A stretch of DNA of 64,000 nucleotides from Algoriphagus limi (GCF_024919275.1 NZ_JANWGH010000003.1:37677-101676); one strand, 5' to 3'. Shown: positions 35,536 to 44,792, counted from the first letter of the stretch. A program made the numbers and translations. The notes: generated from the letters alone by a model not told the origin.

Positions 35536-36201
35536 CTAAATATCTAAAAATCTCAGCAAGTTACCGATTCGGTCTTCTTCACTGCTGATTTGAGTCTCTT
35601 CTTGGTAATGATCTAGAATTTTGTAGCCGAAGCGCTCCAAGGTGGCTTTGATATATCGCAACTCAGGCTTGTCGAGCTTGAGCGTCAATTTGATTTTGTT
35701 TTCATCCAGTGGGTCACTGCTGATGAAAGAACTCAAAATCTTGGTGTTTTCGGTTTCTGCCAAGCGGGCGATTTCGGCAAGGCTGTAATCCGTCATATTC
35801 ATTGACAAGACCAAAACAGATCCTTGCGATTGTATAGAGAGACTGTCAGCAATCGCCGCAATCGCATCTTCCATAGTGACTACTCCCATATAAGCCATTT
35901 CTCGATCCAATACTGCTACGATGTTTGAATCCTGCTCAGAGCTGACTCTCAGCACATCATAAATATGCTGATCTGAATAAACCCAGCATGCTGGCATGTC
36001 TAAGGAAATTTCTTCCACTGTTGCCTCAGGATTATTTAAATCGAAGATGGTTTCCTCACTTAAAAAACCAAGGAATTTCCCCTTATCCACTACAGGCAGA
36101 AAATTGGTACGAATCTCCTGCATCCAACTCAAAGCCATCTTAGCTTGATCGCTCAGCTTAAGTGGTGGAATGAGATTATTGATGAATTCGTAGGCCTGCA
36201 T
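35536..36201 (-). CDS. CBS-domain protein
   Basis: The ATG at 36201 (MQAYEFINNLIPPLK) gives 221 residues; the longer frame from 36243 adds an unconvincing N-terminus. Two CBS motifs (about 10-60, 70-125; FLPVVDKGKFLGFLSEETIF and IVAVLDREMAYMGVVTMEDA) form one Bateman module that should bind an adenine nucleotide. The C-terminal 85 residues (LVLSMNMTDYSLAEIARLAE...) resemble an ACT-like alpha/beta domain. Placement 3 bases before nadK suggests nucleotide-sensing near NAD(P) metabolism, but no regulatory link is demonstrated. Confidence 0.88.
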   Translation of the reverse strand: MQAYEFINNLIPPLKLSDQAKMALSWMQEIRTNFLPVVDKGKFLGFLSEETIFDLNNPEATVEEISLDMPACWVYSDQHIYDVLRVSSEQDSNIVAVLDREMAYMGVVTMEDAIAAIADSLSIQSQGSVLVLSMNMTDYSLAEIARLAETENTKILSSFISSDPLDENKIKLTLKLDKPELRYIKATLERFGYKILDHYQEETQISSEEDRIGNLLRFLDI

Positions 36202-36282
36202 GAATGAAAGATAGGAAATGATTTGAAATGTTAAAACGTCCAAGAGCCTATTCTTGTTCCCTTGACCGAAATTCTGAGTTGA

Positions 36283-37479
36283 TTAAAACAACCAATTATT
36301 AAGGATTCCTAGCAAAATTCCGCCCAAAATGATCCAAGGAGAGGAGATTTTGGTGAATTGTAAAAGAGAATAAGCTCCCAGAATCATGAGAATATTCAAA
36401 AAGTTGGCTTCTAGGGGTTCAAAAAGAAGATAGGCAGCTGCAATCAGCATTCCGCAAGAAACTGCGTTGATTCCCTCCAAGGCAGCCCGAACAGGTCGAT
36501 ATTTCTTTAATTGATCCCAAAATCGAATCACAAAGAATATCATGAAAATCCCGGGAAGAAAGATTCCTGCCGCAGCAATTAAGCCTCCTGTTAAGAATCC
36601 GATTAGCCCATATTCCCGCATGGAAAGAGCTCCCACAAAAGAGGAGATACTAAAGGTGGGGCCAGGGATTCCCTGAGAAATTGCATATCCAGTCAAAAAT
36701 TCTTCTGAAGAAAGGAAGTTTTTGAAATCTACAAATTCGGCATAGAGGTAGGGAACTAAAACTTGTCCTCCACCAAAAATCAAACTTCCGTTCCGGTAGA
36801 AATTCTCAAAAAGCAATACGGGTTGATATCTGGTCAACGCACCCAAAACAGCTGCAATAACCAAAACACCTCCCCATAAATAAAAATTTGCCCATTGAAT
36901 GCGCAAGGGCTCATCCTGTTCCAGTTTCGGTTGTTTTTTATACTTGATAGAAGTGCTCAATCCGCCGATTACCAAGAGCACAGGGAAGACAAATGGTGAA
37001 CTGTAGAAAAATGCCACAAAAGTGGAAATCAATACCAAGACCATAGCTTCTGTGGTTTGAACCATTTTACTGATGGTTTTTTGCGCAGCAAAAATGATAA
37101 AGCCAATAGCCATTGGTTGAATGAATTTGGCGAAGTTGAGGGCATCCGGGCTGGTTTCTTGCAAGAAGAAAATTAGGGCTGCTGCCGCAGTCATAATCAG
37201 CGTTGCTGGAATGATCCAAACCAATAAAGCTAAATAGGCTAGATTAGGTCCTCCCACTCGGAATCCGATAGCAGATATCAATTGAGTGGAGGATGGACCG
37301 GGGAGCATGTTGCAGAGAGCATTGAGCTCCCAAAGTTCATCTTCGGTGATGTAGTTTCGAACCTTCACCATACGCTCCAGAAGCATGGCTAAAAATGCCT
37401 GAGGTCCACCAAAGGCAGTAAGAGAAAGGGCCAGAATGTCCTTCAGAAATAAGTAGTATCTGACCCTTTTTATTGACAT
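36283..37479 (-). CDS. chrA: Chromate transporter, ChrA family
   Basis: The 398-residue polytopic protein has two CHR half-domains in one chain, each beginning with the family signature (FGGPQAFLAML with ELNALCNMLPGPSSTQLI in the first; FGGGQVLVPYL with TGYAISQGIPGPTFSISSF in the second). ChrA proteins export chromate by a proton-linked process, or sulfate-like anions in some hosts. It lies 3 bases after an oxygenase gene and 81 bases before the CBS gene. No chrB regulator is seen. Confidence 0.92.
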   Translation of the reverse strand: MSIKRVRYYLFLKDILALSLTAFGGPQAFLAMLLERMVKVRNYITEDELWELNALCNMLPGPSSTQLISAIGFRVGGPNLAYLALLVWIIPATLIMTAAAALIFFLQETSPDALNFAKFIQPMAIGFIIFAAQKTISKMVQTTEAMVLVLISTFVAFFYSSPFVFPVLLVIGGLSTSIKYKKQPKLEQDEPLRIQWANFYLWGGVLVIAAVLGALTRYQPVLLFENFYRNGSLIFGGGQVLVPYLYAEFVDFKNFLSSEEFLTGYAISQGIPGPTFSISSFVGALSMREYGLIGFLTGGLIAAAGIFLPGIFMIFFVIRFWDQLKKYRPVRAALEGINAVSCGMLIAAAYLLFEPLEANFLNILMILGAYSLLQFTKISSPWIILGGILLGILNNWLF

Positions 37480-37482
37480 CGC

Positions 37483-38460
37483 TTATTTTCTCAGTCCCAA
37501 TTCACGAAGTCGCTCTTCCAAGAATTCTCCTGCTGTTGCATCTGTAAACTGCTTTGGATTTTCAGCGCTGATGCAGCTTTCCAAACAGGTCAAATCCATT
37601 TCTGAACGTGGATGCATGAAGAACGGAATAGAAAAACGGCTAGTATTCATCAATTCTCGCGGTGGATTGACTACGCGGTGAATGGTGGATTTCAGTTTTT
37701 TATTTGTCAATCGCTCCAACATATCACCTACATTCACTACCAATTGATCAGGTAGTGCAGTGATTGGGATCCATTTTCCGTCTTTTCTAAGTACCTGCAA
37801 ACCATCAGCACTTGCTCCCATCAATAAGGTTATCAAGTTGATATCTCCATGCTCGGCGGCACGTACTGCATCCTCAGGAACCTCCTCAGGGTTTTGGATT
37901 GGGAAGTAGTGAATTTGGCGGAGGATGGAATTTCCATAGGCAACTTTATCCTCAAAGTAATCCTGAGGCAGATCCAAACTTATGGCAATGGCCTGCAACA
38001 TGGATTTTCCAGCTTTTTCCAGGGTTTGGTAAGCTTCGATTGCTACCTCTTTGAACTCAGGAACTTCTTCCGGCCAAACATTCTCCGGATATTCCTTTTT
38101 CACAGAATCTTCGTCAGCAATAAAAGACAGTTCCTGTCCTACATGGTAGAATTCCTTCAAATCACCGGTATTTCTACCCTTTGCATGCTCTTTTCCTTTC
38201 CCTGTGTAACCTCTTTGATAACCAATTTCTGGTCTTTCATATTTTGCTTTTACTTCATCAGGAAGAGCAAAATACTTCTTGATGGCAGCATAAAGTCTAT
38301 CCTGCAAGTCTTGGCTAAGTCCGTGGTTTTTGATCGCCACAAAACCAATGTTTTCGTAGGCTTCGCTCAATTTCTTGACAAAAGCCGCTTTCTGTTCGGG
38401 AGTCCCCGAGGTGAAATCCGCCAAGTCTAAGCTTGGAATTTCATCGAAAAGGATGGACAT
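37483..38460 (-). CDS. Isopenicillin-N-synthase-like Fe(II)/2-oxoglutarate oxygenase
   Basis: The 325 residues have the double-stranded beta-helix oxygenase fold with the iron triad H204-x-D206 and H261 and the 2-oxoglutarate RxS motif R275-F-S277. The DIOX_N domain (about 5-115) is also present. Such proteins hydroxylate or oxidise small molecules; the substrate is unknown and no biosynthetic cluster surrounds it. It is the upstream member of the chrA pair and diverges from a lipoprotein gene. A minus-strand -7-like box (TATTTTTG, complement of 38501-38508) lies about 40 bases upstream. Confidence 0.9.
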   Translation of the reverse strand: MSILFDEIPSLDLADFTSGTPEQKAAFVKKLSEAYENIGFVAIKNHGLSQDLQDRLYAAIKKYFALPDEVKAKYERPEIGYQRGYTGKGKEHAKGRNTGDLKEFYHVGQELSFIADEDSVKKEYPENVWPEEVPEFKEVAIEAYQTLEKAGKSMLQAIAISLDLPQDYFEDKVAYGNSILRQIHYFPIQNPEEVPEDAVRAAEHGDINLITLLMGASADGLQVLRKDGKWIPITALPDQLVVNVGDMLERLTNKKLKSTIHRVVNPPRELMNTSRFSIPFFMHPRSEMDLTCLESCISAENPKQFTDATAGEFLEERLRELGLRK

Positions 38461-38534
38461 ATTTTAGTTGATTTAGATGATAATGAGCACAAATTTTGCC
38501 CAAAAATAATACCTTTAGTTTCAAATCCCTCACC

Positions 38535-39308
38535 ATGAAAAAAAACCTCTTTGCACTTTCCATATTGGGCTTTGCATTATTTTCTTGTTCTGAAAATCGC
38601 AAGAAAATCAACGAGCAAGTTGTTGGACCAGCCCAAATTGATTCAGCTACGGTAGTCAGCACCAGCCCAAATGTAGCCTTTTTTCAATATGATGAGTTGC
38701 CGGATTATCCGGACGCTGTTTTGGAATTGTTCACTCCATTGGGTAATCAGGTCTTCAAGCCGGGAAAAGTCCCTTTTGAGTTCAATATCAAGAATTACCC
38801 TTTTGAGGAAGAAGCTTCGAATCAATTTAAGCTTTTTATGGTATTGAATAATAATGATCCTATTGGATATCGAAGTCCAATCTTTCAGCAGGAGTTAGAA
38901 GAAGGAACTTATCGGGTTGTTGCTTTTTTGGTAGACGAGGCGGGATTTGCCTTGAAGAATTTCGGGAATTACGTAGACCGTGATTTTCAGGTGGGGGATT
39001 CTCGACCCTTTCCTTATTCTGCTGAGCCGTATTTGGCTGTGAATTATCCAAGAAACCAAGAATTGATTGAGGAGGGGGAAGAATTGGTGGTGGACTTTTT
39101 GGTATTGGGTGGAGATATGAAACTCGACGATCTTCAAGTGAAAATCGAAGTAGGTGATTATCATTATGAGATTGATCATATGGCACCCGTTCGGGTGGAT
39201 AATCTCCCCTCAGGTGAATACCAAGTAAAAATTTCCCTTTTAAGAAAAGACGGAACTGAGCTGGAAGGACCATTCTCTTCGGTTTCTAAGACGGTCCTTG
39301 TCCGATAA
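38535..39308 (+). CDS. Lipoprotein of unknown function
   Basis: The ATG at 38535 begins a lipoprotein signal (MKKNLFALSILGFALFSC; the lipobox cysteine is residue 18); a frame from 38496 uses TTG. The 257-residue product has three to four beta-rich stretches: ELFTPLGNQVFKPGKVPFEF, RVVAFLVDEAGFALK, and EIDHMAPVRVDNLPSGEYQV, resembling Ig-like lipoproteins that Cytophagales often carry next to serS. It is probably anchored in the outer or inner membrane facing the periplasm. Ligand unknown. It is 38 bases upstream of serS with a promoter box between. Confidence 0.8.
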   Translation: MKKNLFALSILGFALFSCSENRKKINEQVVGPAQIDSATVVSTSPNVAFFQYDELPDYPDAVLELFTPLGNQVFKPGKVPFEFNIKNYPFEEEASNQFKLFMVLNNNDPIGYRSPIFQQELEEGTYRVVAFLVDEAGFALKNFGNYVDRDFQVGDSRPFPYSAEPYLAVNYPRNQELIEEGEELVVDFLVLGGDMKLDDLQVKIEVGDYHYEIDHMAPVRVDNLPSGEYQVKISLLRKDGTELEGPFSSVSKTVLVR

Positions 39309-39313
39309 GTCCT

Positions 39314-39321
39314 TATCTTTG
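39314..39321 (+). promoter_or_regulatory. Candidate -7 box of serS
   Basis: TATCTTTG is the exact Bacteroidota -7 consensus and lies 26 bases before the serS ATG. A -33 box at the right spacing is not evident. Confidence 0.5.
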
Positions 39322-39346
39322 TGCCTCAAAAATTCCAAAAGTATTC

Positions 39347-40618
39347 ATGCTATTAGTTAATCATATTCGTGATCAATTTGATGTGGTTTTGGCCGGCTTG
39401 CAAAAGCGGAATTTTCCGGATGCATTGGCGGTATTGAATCAGGTGCTTGCACTCGATGATCAACGAAAAACTACTCAAACCCAACGGGATCAGCTTCAGG
39501 CTGAATCCAACAGTATTTCCAAGGAAATTGGAATGCTCATGAAGTCTGGAAAACGAGAAGAAGCAGAGCAAATCAAAGCCCGAACTGCTCAACTCAAGCA
39601 GGAAATCAAGGACTTGGATGATCAAAATTCCAAAGCTGAGGAAGAGTTAAAAGCCCTTCTATATACGATTCCGAATATTCCTCATTCTTCTGTTCCTGCA
39701 GGGAAATCTGCAGAAGACAATGAAGTTGTTTTGGAGCATGGTGTTATCCCAAACCTTGGTGAGGATAAATTGCCGCATTGGGAGCTGATCAAAAAATATG
39801 ACATCATTGACTTTGATCTAGGGGTGAAAATCACCGGAGCAGGCTTCCCTGTCTACAAAGGAAAGGGAGCAAGATTGCAGCGAGCTTTGATCAATTTCTT
39901 CTTAGATGAAGCCTTGAAAGCTGGGTTTTTGGAAGTACAGCCGCCGATTTTGGTAAATGAAGACTCAGGGTATGGAACAGGCCAACTTCCGGATAAGGAA
40001 GGGCAAATGTATCATGCTACTGCTGATAATTTATACCTGATTCCAACGGCGGAAGTCCCTATTACCAATTTGTATCGGGATGTGATTCTTTCGGAGGAGG
40101 ATTTACCGATTCGAAATGTAGGCTATACGCCATGTTTCCGTCGGGAAGCCGGAAGTTGGGGTGCGCATGTGCGGGGTTTGAATCGATTGCACCAATTCGA
40201 CAAAGTAGAAATCGTACAAATCACGCATCCCGATAAATCCTACGAGGCTTTGGAAGAGATGAGTTCCTATGTACAGGGATTATTGCAAAAGCTCGAGCTC
40301 CCATATCGAGTGCTTCGACTTTGTGGAGGAGATATGGGCTTTACTTCTGCTTTGACTTACGATATGGAAGTATTCTCAGCGGCTCAGGAGCGATGGTTGG
40401 AGGTGAGTTCTGTTTCCAATTTTGAAACTTACCAAACCAATCGTCTAAAATTGCGATTCAGAGGCGAGGATAAGAAAACCCAATTGGCTCACTCGCTGAA
40501 TGGATCAGCTTTGGCTCTTCCACGAATTGTAGCTGCTATTTTGGAAAATAACCAAGGACCGGGTGGTATTCAAATGCCAAAAGTCTTGCACCCATATTTG
40601 GGATTTGATAAGATCTAA
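39347..40618 (+). CDS. serS: Seryl-tRNA synthetase
   Basis: SerRS charges tRNA-Ser and the tRNA for selenocysteine. The 423 residues show the N-terminal tRNA-binding coiled coil (about 30-105) and the class II catalytic domain with motif 2 CFRREAGSWGAHVRGLNRLH and motif 3 SLNGSALALPRIVAAILENN. Length is standard. Confidence 0.98.
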   Translation: MLLVNHIRDQFDVVLAGLQKRNFPDALAVLNQVLALDDQRKTTQTQRDQLQAESNSISKEIGMLMKSGKREEAEQIKARTAQLKQEIKDLDDQNSKAEEELKALLYTIPNIPHSSVPAGKSAEDNEVVLEHGVIPNLGEDKLPHWELIKKYDIIDFDLGVKITGAGFPVYKGKGARLQRALINFFLDEALKAGFLEVQPPILVNEDSGYGTGQLPDKEGQMYHATADNLYLIPTAEVPITNLYRDVILSEEDLPIRNVGYTPCFRREAGSWGAHVRGLNRLHQFDKVEIVQITHPDKSYEALEEMSSYVQGLLQKLELPYRVLRLCGGDMGFTSALTYDMEVFSAAQERWLEVSSVSNFETYQTNRLKLRFRGEDKKTQLAHSLNGSALALPRIVAAILENNQGPGGIQMPKVLHPYLGFDKI

Positions 40619-40651
40619 TTGACGAATTGGGCTAGTAGCACATTTTAATTT

Positions 40652-40793
40652 AAAACCACATAGTAACATAAATAGCATAGTAGATATTGGCTGGAAATAA
40701 GAGGGTTAAGCGTTAGTTTTCGGTCAAGAGCGGATATCAAAAAGTTATGTACCCTATGATTCTATGTGGTGAAAAAAACCACATAGCAACATA
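40652..40793. repeat. Short direct and inverted repeats in the serS-NTF2 gap
   Basis: The 19-mer AAAACCACATAGTAACATA (40652-40670) recurs at 40775-40793 with one change (T to C). Next to the second copy CTATGTGGT (40762-40770) and ACCACATAG (40778-40786) form a 9-bp hairpin with a 7-base loop. The gap 40619-40850 has no gene. It looks like a degenerate dispersed repeat. Confidence 0.7.
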
Positions 40794-40850
40794 GAAAACA
40801 GAGTTGATTAGGGCTGGGATTGAGCGGTCTCCCTTTAACCATTTCAAACA

Positions 40851-41273
40851 ATGAAAAATATCCTTGTTCTCTTTTTTCTGATCCTTATCTCAGGTAGTGT
40901 TTTGGCCCAAGAGCAAACAGATCGGGAATTGATTCAAGCTACGGTCAAAAATTATTTTGATGGGATGATTCAGCGAGACCGATCCAAATTGGAAGAGGCT
41001 TTTTTGCCGGAGGCGAGATTGATAGGATATAGAGGAGAAAACCTGACTATCACGGATTTTGAAACTTGGGCAGAAGGAACTGCCAAGGGAGAACCCCGAG
41101 ACCCGGCTGCCTATAAAAATGAAATCATATCCATCCGAGTACAAGGGAATACTGCTTCTGTCGAAACAGAGTTGTATTGGCCAGGAATCTATTATTATGA
41201 TTTTCTTACACTTATTAAGGTAGAAGGCAAGTGGAAGATTGTACACAAAAGCTGGTACGAGCGAAAACTTTAA
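40851..41273 (+). CDS. Secreted NTF2/lumazine-binding-like protein
   Basis: The 140 residues start with a signal peptide (MKNILVLFFLILISGSVLAQ). The mature part is a single NTF2-like cone fold with the pattern ELIQATVKNYFDGMIQRD, the central strands, and VEGKWKIVHKSWYER at the end, matching the putative lumazine-binding (Lumazine_bd_2) group. Such proteins are mostly of unknown enzymatic activity; periplasmic location is predicted. It ends 17 bases before the uvrA stop on the other strand. Confidence 0.85.
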   Translation: MKNILVLFFLILISGSVLAQEQTDRELIQATVKNYFDGMIQRDRSKLEEAFLPEARLIGYRGENLTITDFETWAEGTAKGEPRDPAAYKNEIISIRVQGNTASVETELYWPGIYYYDFLTLIKVEGKWKIVHKSWYERKL

Positions 41274-41290
41274 ACTTTAGCTTACATTTA

Positions 41291-44116
41291 TTAAGTAAAA
41301 CTCTCCCGCAGATACTTAGCAGTATAATTTCCTTCTTCTTTTGCCAAATCTTCTGGGGTCCCTGCATAGGTCAAATGCCCTCCTTTGTTTCCCCCTTCTG
41401 GACCCAAATCGATCACCCAATCGGCAGAACGGATCACTTCTGTGTTATGCTCAATGATAATTACCGAATGACCCTGATCGATCAATGCATTGATGCTGTG
41501 TAAGAGCTTGCTGATATCGTGGAAGTGAAGTCCAGTAGTCGGTTCGTCAAAAATAAAGAGCACCTGATCACCGGATTTGGTGCCGCCTTTTCCAAGGAAT
41601 GAAGCTAATTTTACTCGTTGGGCCTCTCCTCCGGAAAGGGTATTGGAGCTTTGTCCCATCCCGATATAGCCTAATCCAACTTCCTGCAAAGGCTGAAGCC
41701 GATTGATTATTTGGGTTTTTCCCTGAAAGAATTCCATCGCTTCGTCTATGGTCATTCCCAAGACTTCGGAGATATCCTTGTCCTTGTATTTGACATCGAG
41801 GATTTCATTCTTGAAGCGTTTTCCCTTGCAGGATTCACAGGTTAGGTGGATATCTGCCATAAATTGCATTTCCACAGTAATCGTTCCTTCCCCCTGACAA
41901 GCTTCACATCGGCCTCCGTCTACATTGAAAGAGAAAAATGCAGGTTTGTATCCTCGTTGCTTAGAAAGTGGCTGATCTGCAAAAAGTGCCCGAATGGCAT
42001 CGTATGCCTTGACATAGGTGACAGGATTGGATCTGGATGATTTTCCAATCGGATTTTGATCCACAAATTCCACTTGGGTAATCCGCTTGTAATCCCCTTC
42101 AATTCGGTCGTATTTTCCACTCTCATCAATGACGGTTCCGAGCATTTTGCCTAAAGCAGGATAAAGGACTTTTTTGATCAGCGTAGATTTTCCAGAACCG
42201 GAAACGCCTGTCACGACGGTTAAGGTGTTTAGCGGGAATTGTACGGTGAGATTTTTCAAATTATTCTCTCGAGCCCCTTTGACGATAATGGAGTCTTTCC
42301 ACTTTCGGTTGCCATTCTTTTTCCAGATTTGCTCTTCACCACGAAGGTATTTGGCAGTATGCGTTTGGGCCGAGGCCATCAAATCCTGAATCGATCCTTG
42401 GAACAATAATTCCCCGCCATGTACTCCTGCATCCGGTCCGATGTCGATGATTTGATCGGCAGCTTTCATGACTTTTTCCTCATGCTCCACCACAATAACG
42501 GTATTTCCCATATCCCGAAGAGACTTGAGTACTCCTACCAATCGATCCGTGTCCCGAGGGTGCAAACCAATACTCGGTTCGTCCAAAATGTACATGGAGC
42601 CAACCAATGCGGAACCTAGCGAAGTTGCCAGTTTGATACGTTGATACTCCCCCCCGGAAAGGGTAGAGGTCAATCGATTCAGCGTCAAATATCCAAGTCC
42701 AACCTGATCCATAAATTCCAATCGACTGACAATTTCCTTTAGTAGTCGGTTGGCTACTTTGGTCTCATGATCATTCAGTTTCAGATTTTGGAAAAATTCC
42801 AACGCCTCATCTATAGGCATCAAAACCAAGTCCGTAATTGACTTCCCATTGATTTTGACATAAGATGCATCCTTTCGCAAGCGAGTGCCTCGACATTCCG
42901 GACAGGTAGTTCGGCCACGGAATCGGGAGAGCATCACCCGATATTGGATTTTATGGGTTTTGGTTTCAAGCTCCTTGAAAAATTCATTCAAGCCACGAAA
43001 ATAGGAATTTCCTGTCCAGAGCAATTCCTGCTCCTTTTCTGTCAGTTCATTATAAGGCCGATGAATTGGGAAATCGAATTCGATTCCCTTTTTCAATAGT
43101 GGTTCCACCCAGGAGCGTGAAGTCTCTCCCCTCCAAGGAGCGATCGCTCCCTCGTAAACGGAAAGTTCTTTGTCAGGAATCACCAAGTCAGGATCAATTC
43201 CTAGGACACTTCCAAAACCTTCGCAGCGCTTGCAGGCTCCATAAGGATTATTGAAAGAGAAGAAGTTGACCGAGGGAAGCTCAAAACTCATCCCATCTAA
43301 TTCAAATCGGTCGGAAAATTCACGGGTTTCTTGGTCTGGGATTGTGATTTTACAATCTCCATGTCCTTCGAAAAGAGCCGTTTGTACCGAGTCAGCAATA
43401 CGGAACTGATTGTCCTCATCGTTTTTTCTCACAGAGGCTCGGTCGATCAGGATTTCATAATTTCCCTTTGGGATTTTTTTCTCCTCCAAAAGATCTTCCA
43501 CGAAATAGGCCTCCCCATCAATCAAGATTCGGGTATAGCCTTTTTGTAAAAGTAATTCCAGCTCCTGTTCGATTTTCCTTCCCTTGGCTACTTGAAGCGG
43601 ACAGGAAATCATGACCTTGGAACCTTCCTCAAAGGATAAAATAAAGTCCACAATATCCGTGACGGTATGGTGCTTGACTTCATTTCCTGAGATGGGCGAG
43701 AAGGTCTTTCCCACCCGGGCAAAAAGTAATTTCAGGTAGTCATAAATCTCGGTAGTCGTACCAACTGTGGAGCGCGGATTTTTGGTAGTGACTTTTTGTT
43801 GGATTGCTATGGCTGGAGCTACTCCCTTGATGTATTCGACCTCGGGTTTTTCCATTCTTCCGAGAAACTGACGGGCATAGCTACTCAAGCTTTCCACGTA
43901 CATGCGCTGGCCTTCTGCAAAGAGGGTGTCAAATGCAAGAGAAGATTTACCCGAACCAGAAAGTCCTGTGATAACCACAAAGTTGTTTCTCGGTATTGCA
44001 ACGCTCAGGTTTTTCAAGTTATTGACCCGGGCGTTTTTGATAATGATGAATTTCTTTGGATCGAGAGATTCGAGGTCTTTTGTATCAGTCAAGGTACTCA
44101 AAGTCATAGCTGGCAA
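41291..44116 (-). CDS. uvrA: Excinuclease ABC subunit A
   Basis: UvrA is the damage-sensing ATPase of nucleotide excision repair. The 941 residues carry two ABC modules: Walker A GLSGSGKSSLAFDT in the first and GVSGSGKSTLIKKV in the second, each with ABC signatures TLSGGEYQRIKLA and TLSGGEAQRVKLA. Zinc-binding CxxC pairs are present (CKRC/CPEC near the first insertion and CEAC/CESC in the second). Start ATG 44116 or 44107 (MTLSTL). It stands alone. Confidence 0.98.
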   Translation of the reverse strand: MPAMTLSTLTDTKDLESLDPKKFIIIKNARVNNLKNLSVAIPRNNFVVITGLSGSGKSSLAFDTLFAEGQRMYVESLSSYARQFLGRMEKPEVEYIKGVAPAIAIQQKVTTKNPRSTVGTTTEIYDYLKLLFARVGKTFSPISGNEVKHHTVTDIVDFILSFEEGSKVMISCPLQVAKGRKIEQELELLLQKGYTRILIDGEAYFVEDLLEEKKIPKGNYEILIDRASVRKNDEDNQFRIADSVQTALFEGHGDCKITIPDQETREFSDRFELDGMSFELPSVNFFSFNNPYGACKRCEGFGSVLGIDPDLVIPDKELSVYEGAIAPWRGETSRSWVEPLLKKGIEFDFPIHRPYNELTEKEQELLWTGNSYFRGLNEFFKELETKTHKIQYRVMLSRFRGRTTCPECRGTRLRKDASYVKINGKSITDLVLMPIDEALEFFQNLKLNDHETKVANRLLKEIVSRLEFMDQVGLGYLTLNRLTSTLSGGEYQRIKLATSLGSALVGSMYILDEPSIGLHPRDTDRLVGVLKSLRDMGNTVIVVEHEEKVMKAADQIIDIGPDAGVHGGELLFQGSIQDLMASAQTHTAKYLRGEEQIWKKNGNRKWKDSIIVKGARENNLKNLTVQFPLNTLTVVTGVSGSGKSTLIKKVLYPALGKMLGTVIDESGKYDRIEGDYKRITQVEFVDQNPIGKSSRSNPVTYVKAYDAIRALFADQPLSKQRGYKPAFFSFNVDGGRCEACQGEGTITVEMQFMADIHLTCESCKGKRFKNEILDVKYKDKDISEVLGMTIDEAMEFFQGKTQIINRLQPLQEVGLGYIGMGQSSNTLSGGEAQRVKLASFLGKGGTKSGDQVLFIFDEPTTGLHFHDISKLLHSINALIDQGHSVIIIEHNTEVIRSADWVIDLGPEGGNKGGHLTYAGTPEDLAKEEGNYTAKYLRESFT

Positions 44117-44208
44117 AGTTAATCATCTAACCCTAGAAGTCATGCGAAAGTTTGATACACTGTATTCGCATTGCAAGTAATAAATACTAAACAATCTTAA
44201 TTCGTTTC

Positions 44209-44304
44209 CGTCACTGCGAGACCTGCAGGGCGAAGTAGTCTCCCAGATTTAGAGGTAACTTTCAAGAGATTGCTTAGTTGTCGTTCCTCCTCCTCGCAAT
44301 GACG
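44209..44304. repeat. Terminal-inverted-repeat element of the CGTCATTGCGAG type
   Basis: CGTCACTGCGAG (44209-44220) is matched, with one change, by the inverted CTCGCAATGACG at 44293-44304. Inside lie AGTAGTCTCC and AGAGATTGCTTAG, weak mirrored parts. The sequence resembles a widely dispersed bacterial palindromic element family, recalled rather than searched. It has no coding capacity. Confidence 0.75.
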
Positions 44305-44506
44305 GCCAACTTTGACTTTCCTCAAAACTCCCACCTTGTAAACACCCCAAAGTTTTGGGCAGTCTGCCTTTCTGTACCGTATGCATCCCAATTAGCGCCG
44401 ATTCCAAATCCGAGTGGCCCTTTTTTCAATCCCACATTGTTTACCACTTACTAATATCCATTCGTGGGTGAAGATATTCAAGGCGGCAAAGACAAGTCAA
44501 ATAAAA

Positions 44507-44552
44507 GCTCCAAAGGAGCGTAATATATGTAGCCCGGGGTTTTAACCCCGGG
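44507..44552. repeat. REP-like double hairpin
   Basis: GCTCC-AAA-GGAGC (44507-44519) is followed by CCCGGGGTT-TT-AACCCCGGG (44533-44552), two perfect hairpins 13 bases apart. The layout (small hairpin, TATGTAGC spacer, G/C-rich hairpin) resembles REP elements linked to RAYT transposases in Bacteroidota. No transposase is nearby. Confidence 0.7.
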
Positions 44553-44576
44553 TTATATTGCAAATAATATTCCTGC

Positions 44577-44620
44577 GCTGGCCAAGCATTTTTGAATTGG
44601 AAATGTGGCTTGTTGCCAGC
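44577..44620. repeat. Third palindrome in the uvrA-pnuC gap
   Basis: GCTGGCCAAGC (44577-44587) and GCTTGTTGCCAGC (44608-44620) pair with a small internal mismatch, extended by ATTT/AAAT toward a short loop. It is unrelated in sequence to the other two elements. Confidence 0.6.
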
Positions 44621-44792
44621 AAGATGGAGATGAAGCTATGGTAAAATAAGGGAAAGTTATGCTAGATATCGAATTTTGGTGTTTGGATAAGAATTAAAAA
44701 GTAAACGGTACGATTTACGGATTACCGATTACTATTTACAAGGAAACCCTCCAATCTTCCCACTTTCCAACTTTTATCCTTTTCTTCGCAAC

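Larger units (their letters stand above)
44117..44792. other. Gene-free island with three palindromic elements
   Basis: No credible coding frame is present in these 676 bases between uvrA and pnuC. Instead there are three unrelated inverted-repeat elements (44209-44304, 44507-44552 and 44577-44620). The last 90 bases (44690-44780) carry a loosely repeated phrase (GATTTACGGATTACCGATTACTATTTAC) before the pnuC start. No riboswitch is recognised. Confidence 0.75.

Noticed and set aside
44197-44391. 64-codon minus-strand frame in the uvrA-pnuC gap
   Set aside because: It runs through the palindromic element at 44209-44304; its sequence reflects the repeat and not a gene.
44700-44792. Riboswitch upstream of pnuC
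   Set aside because: NAD+- or preQ1-type switches can control pnuC genes, but no conserved core could be recognised in this leader.
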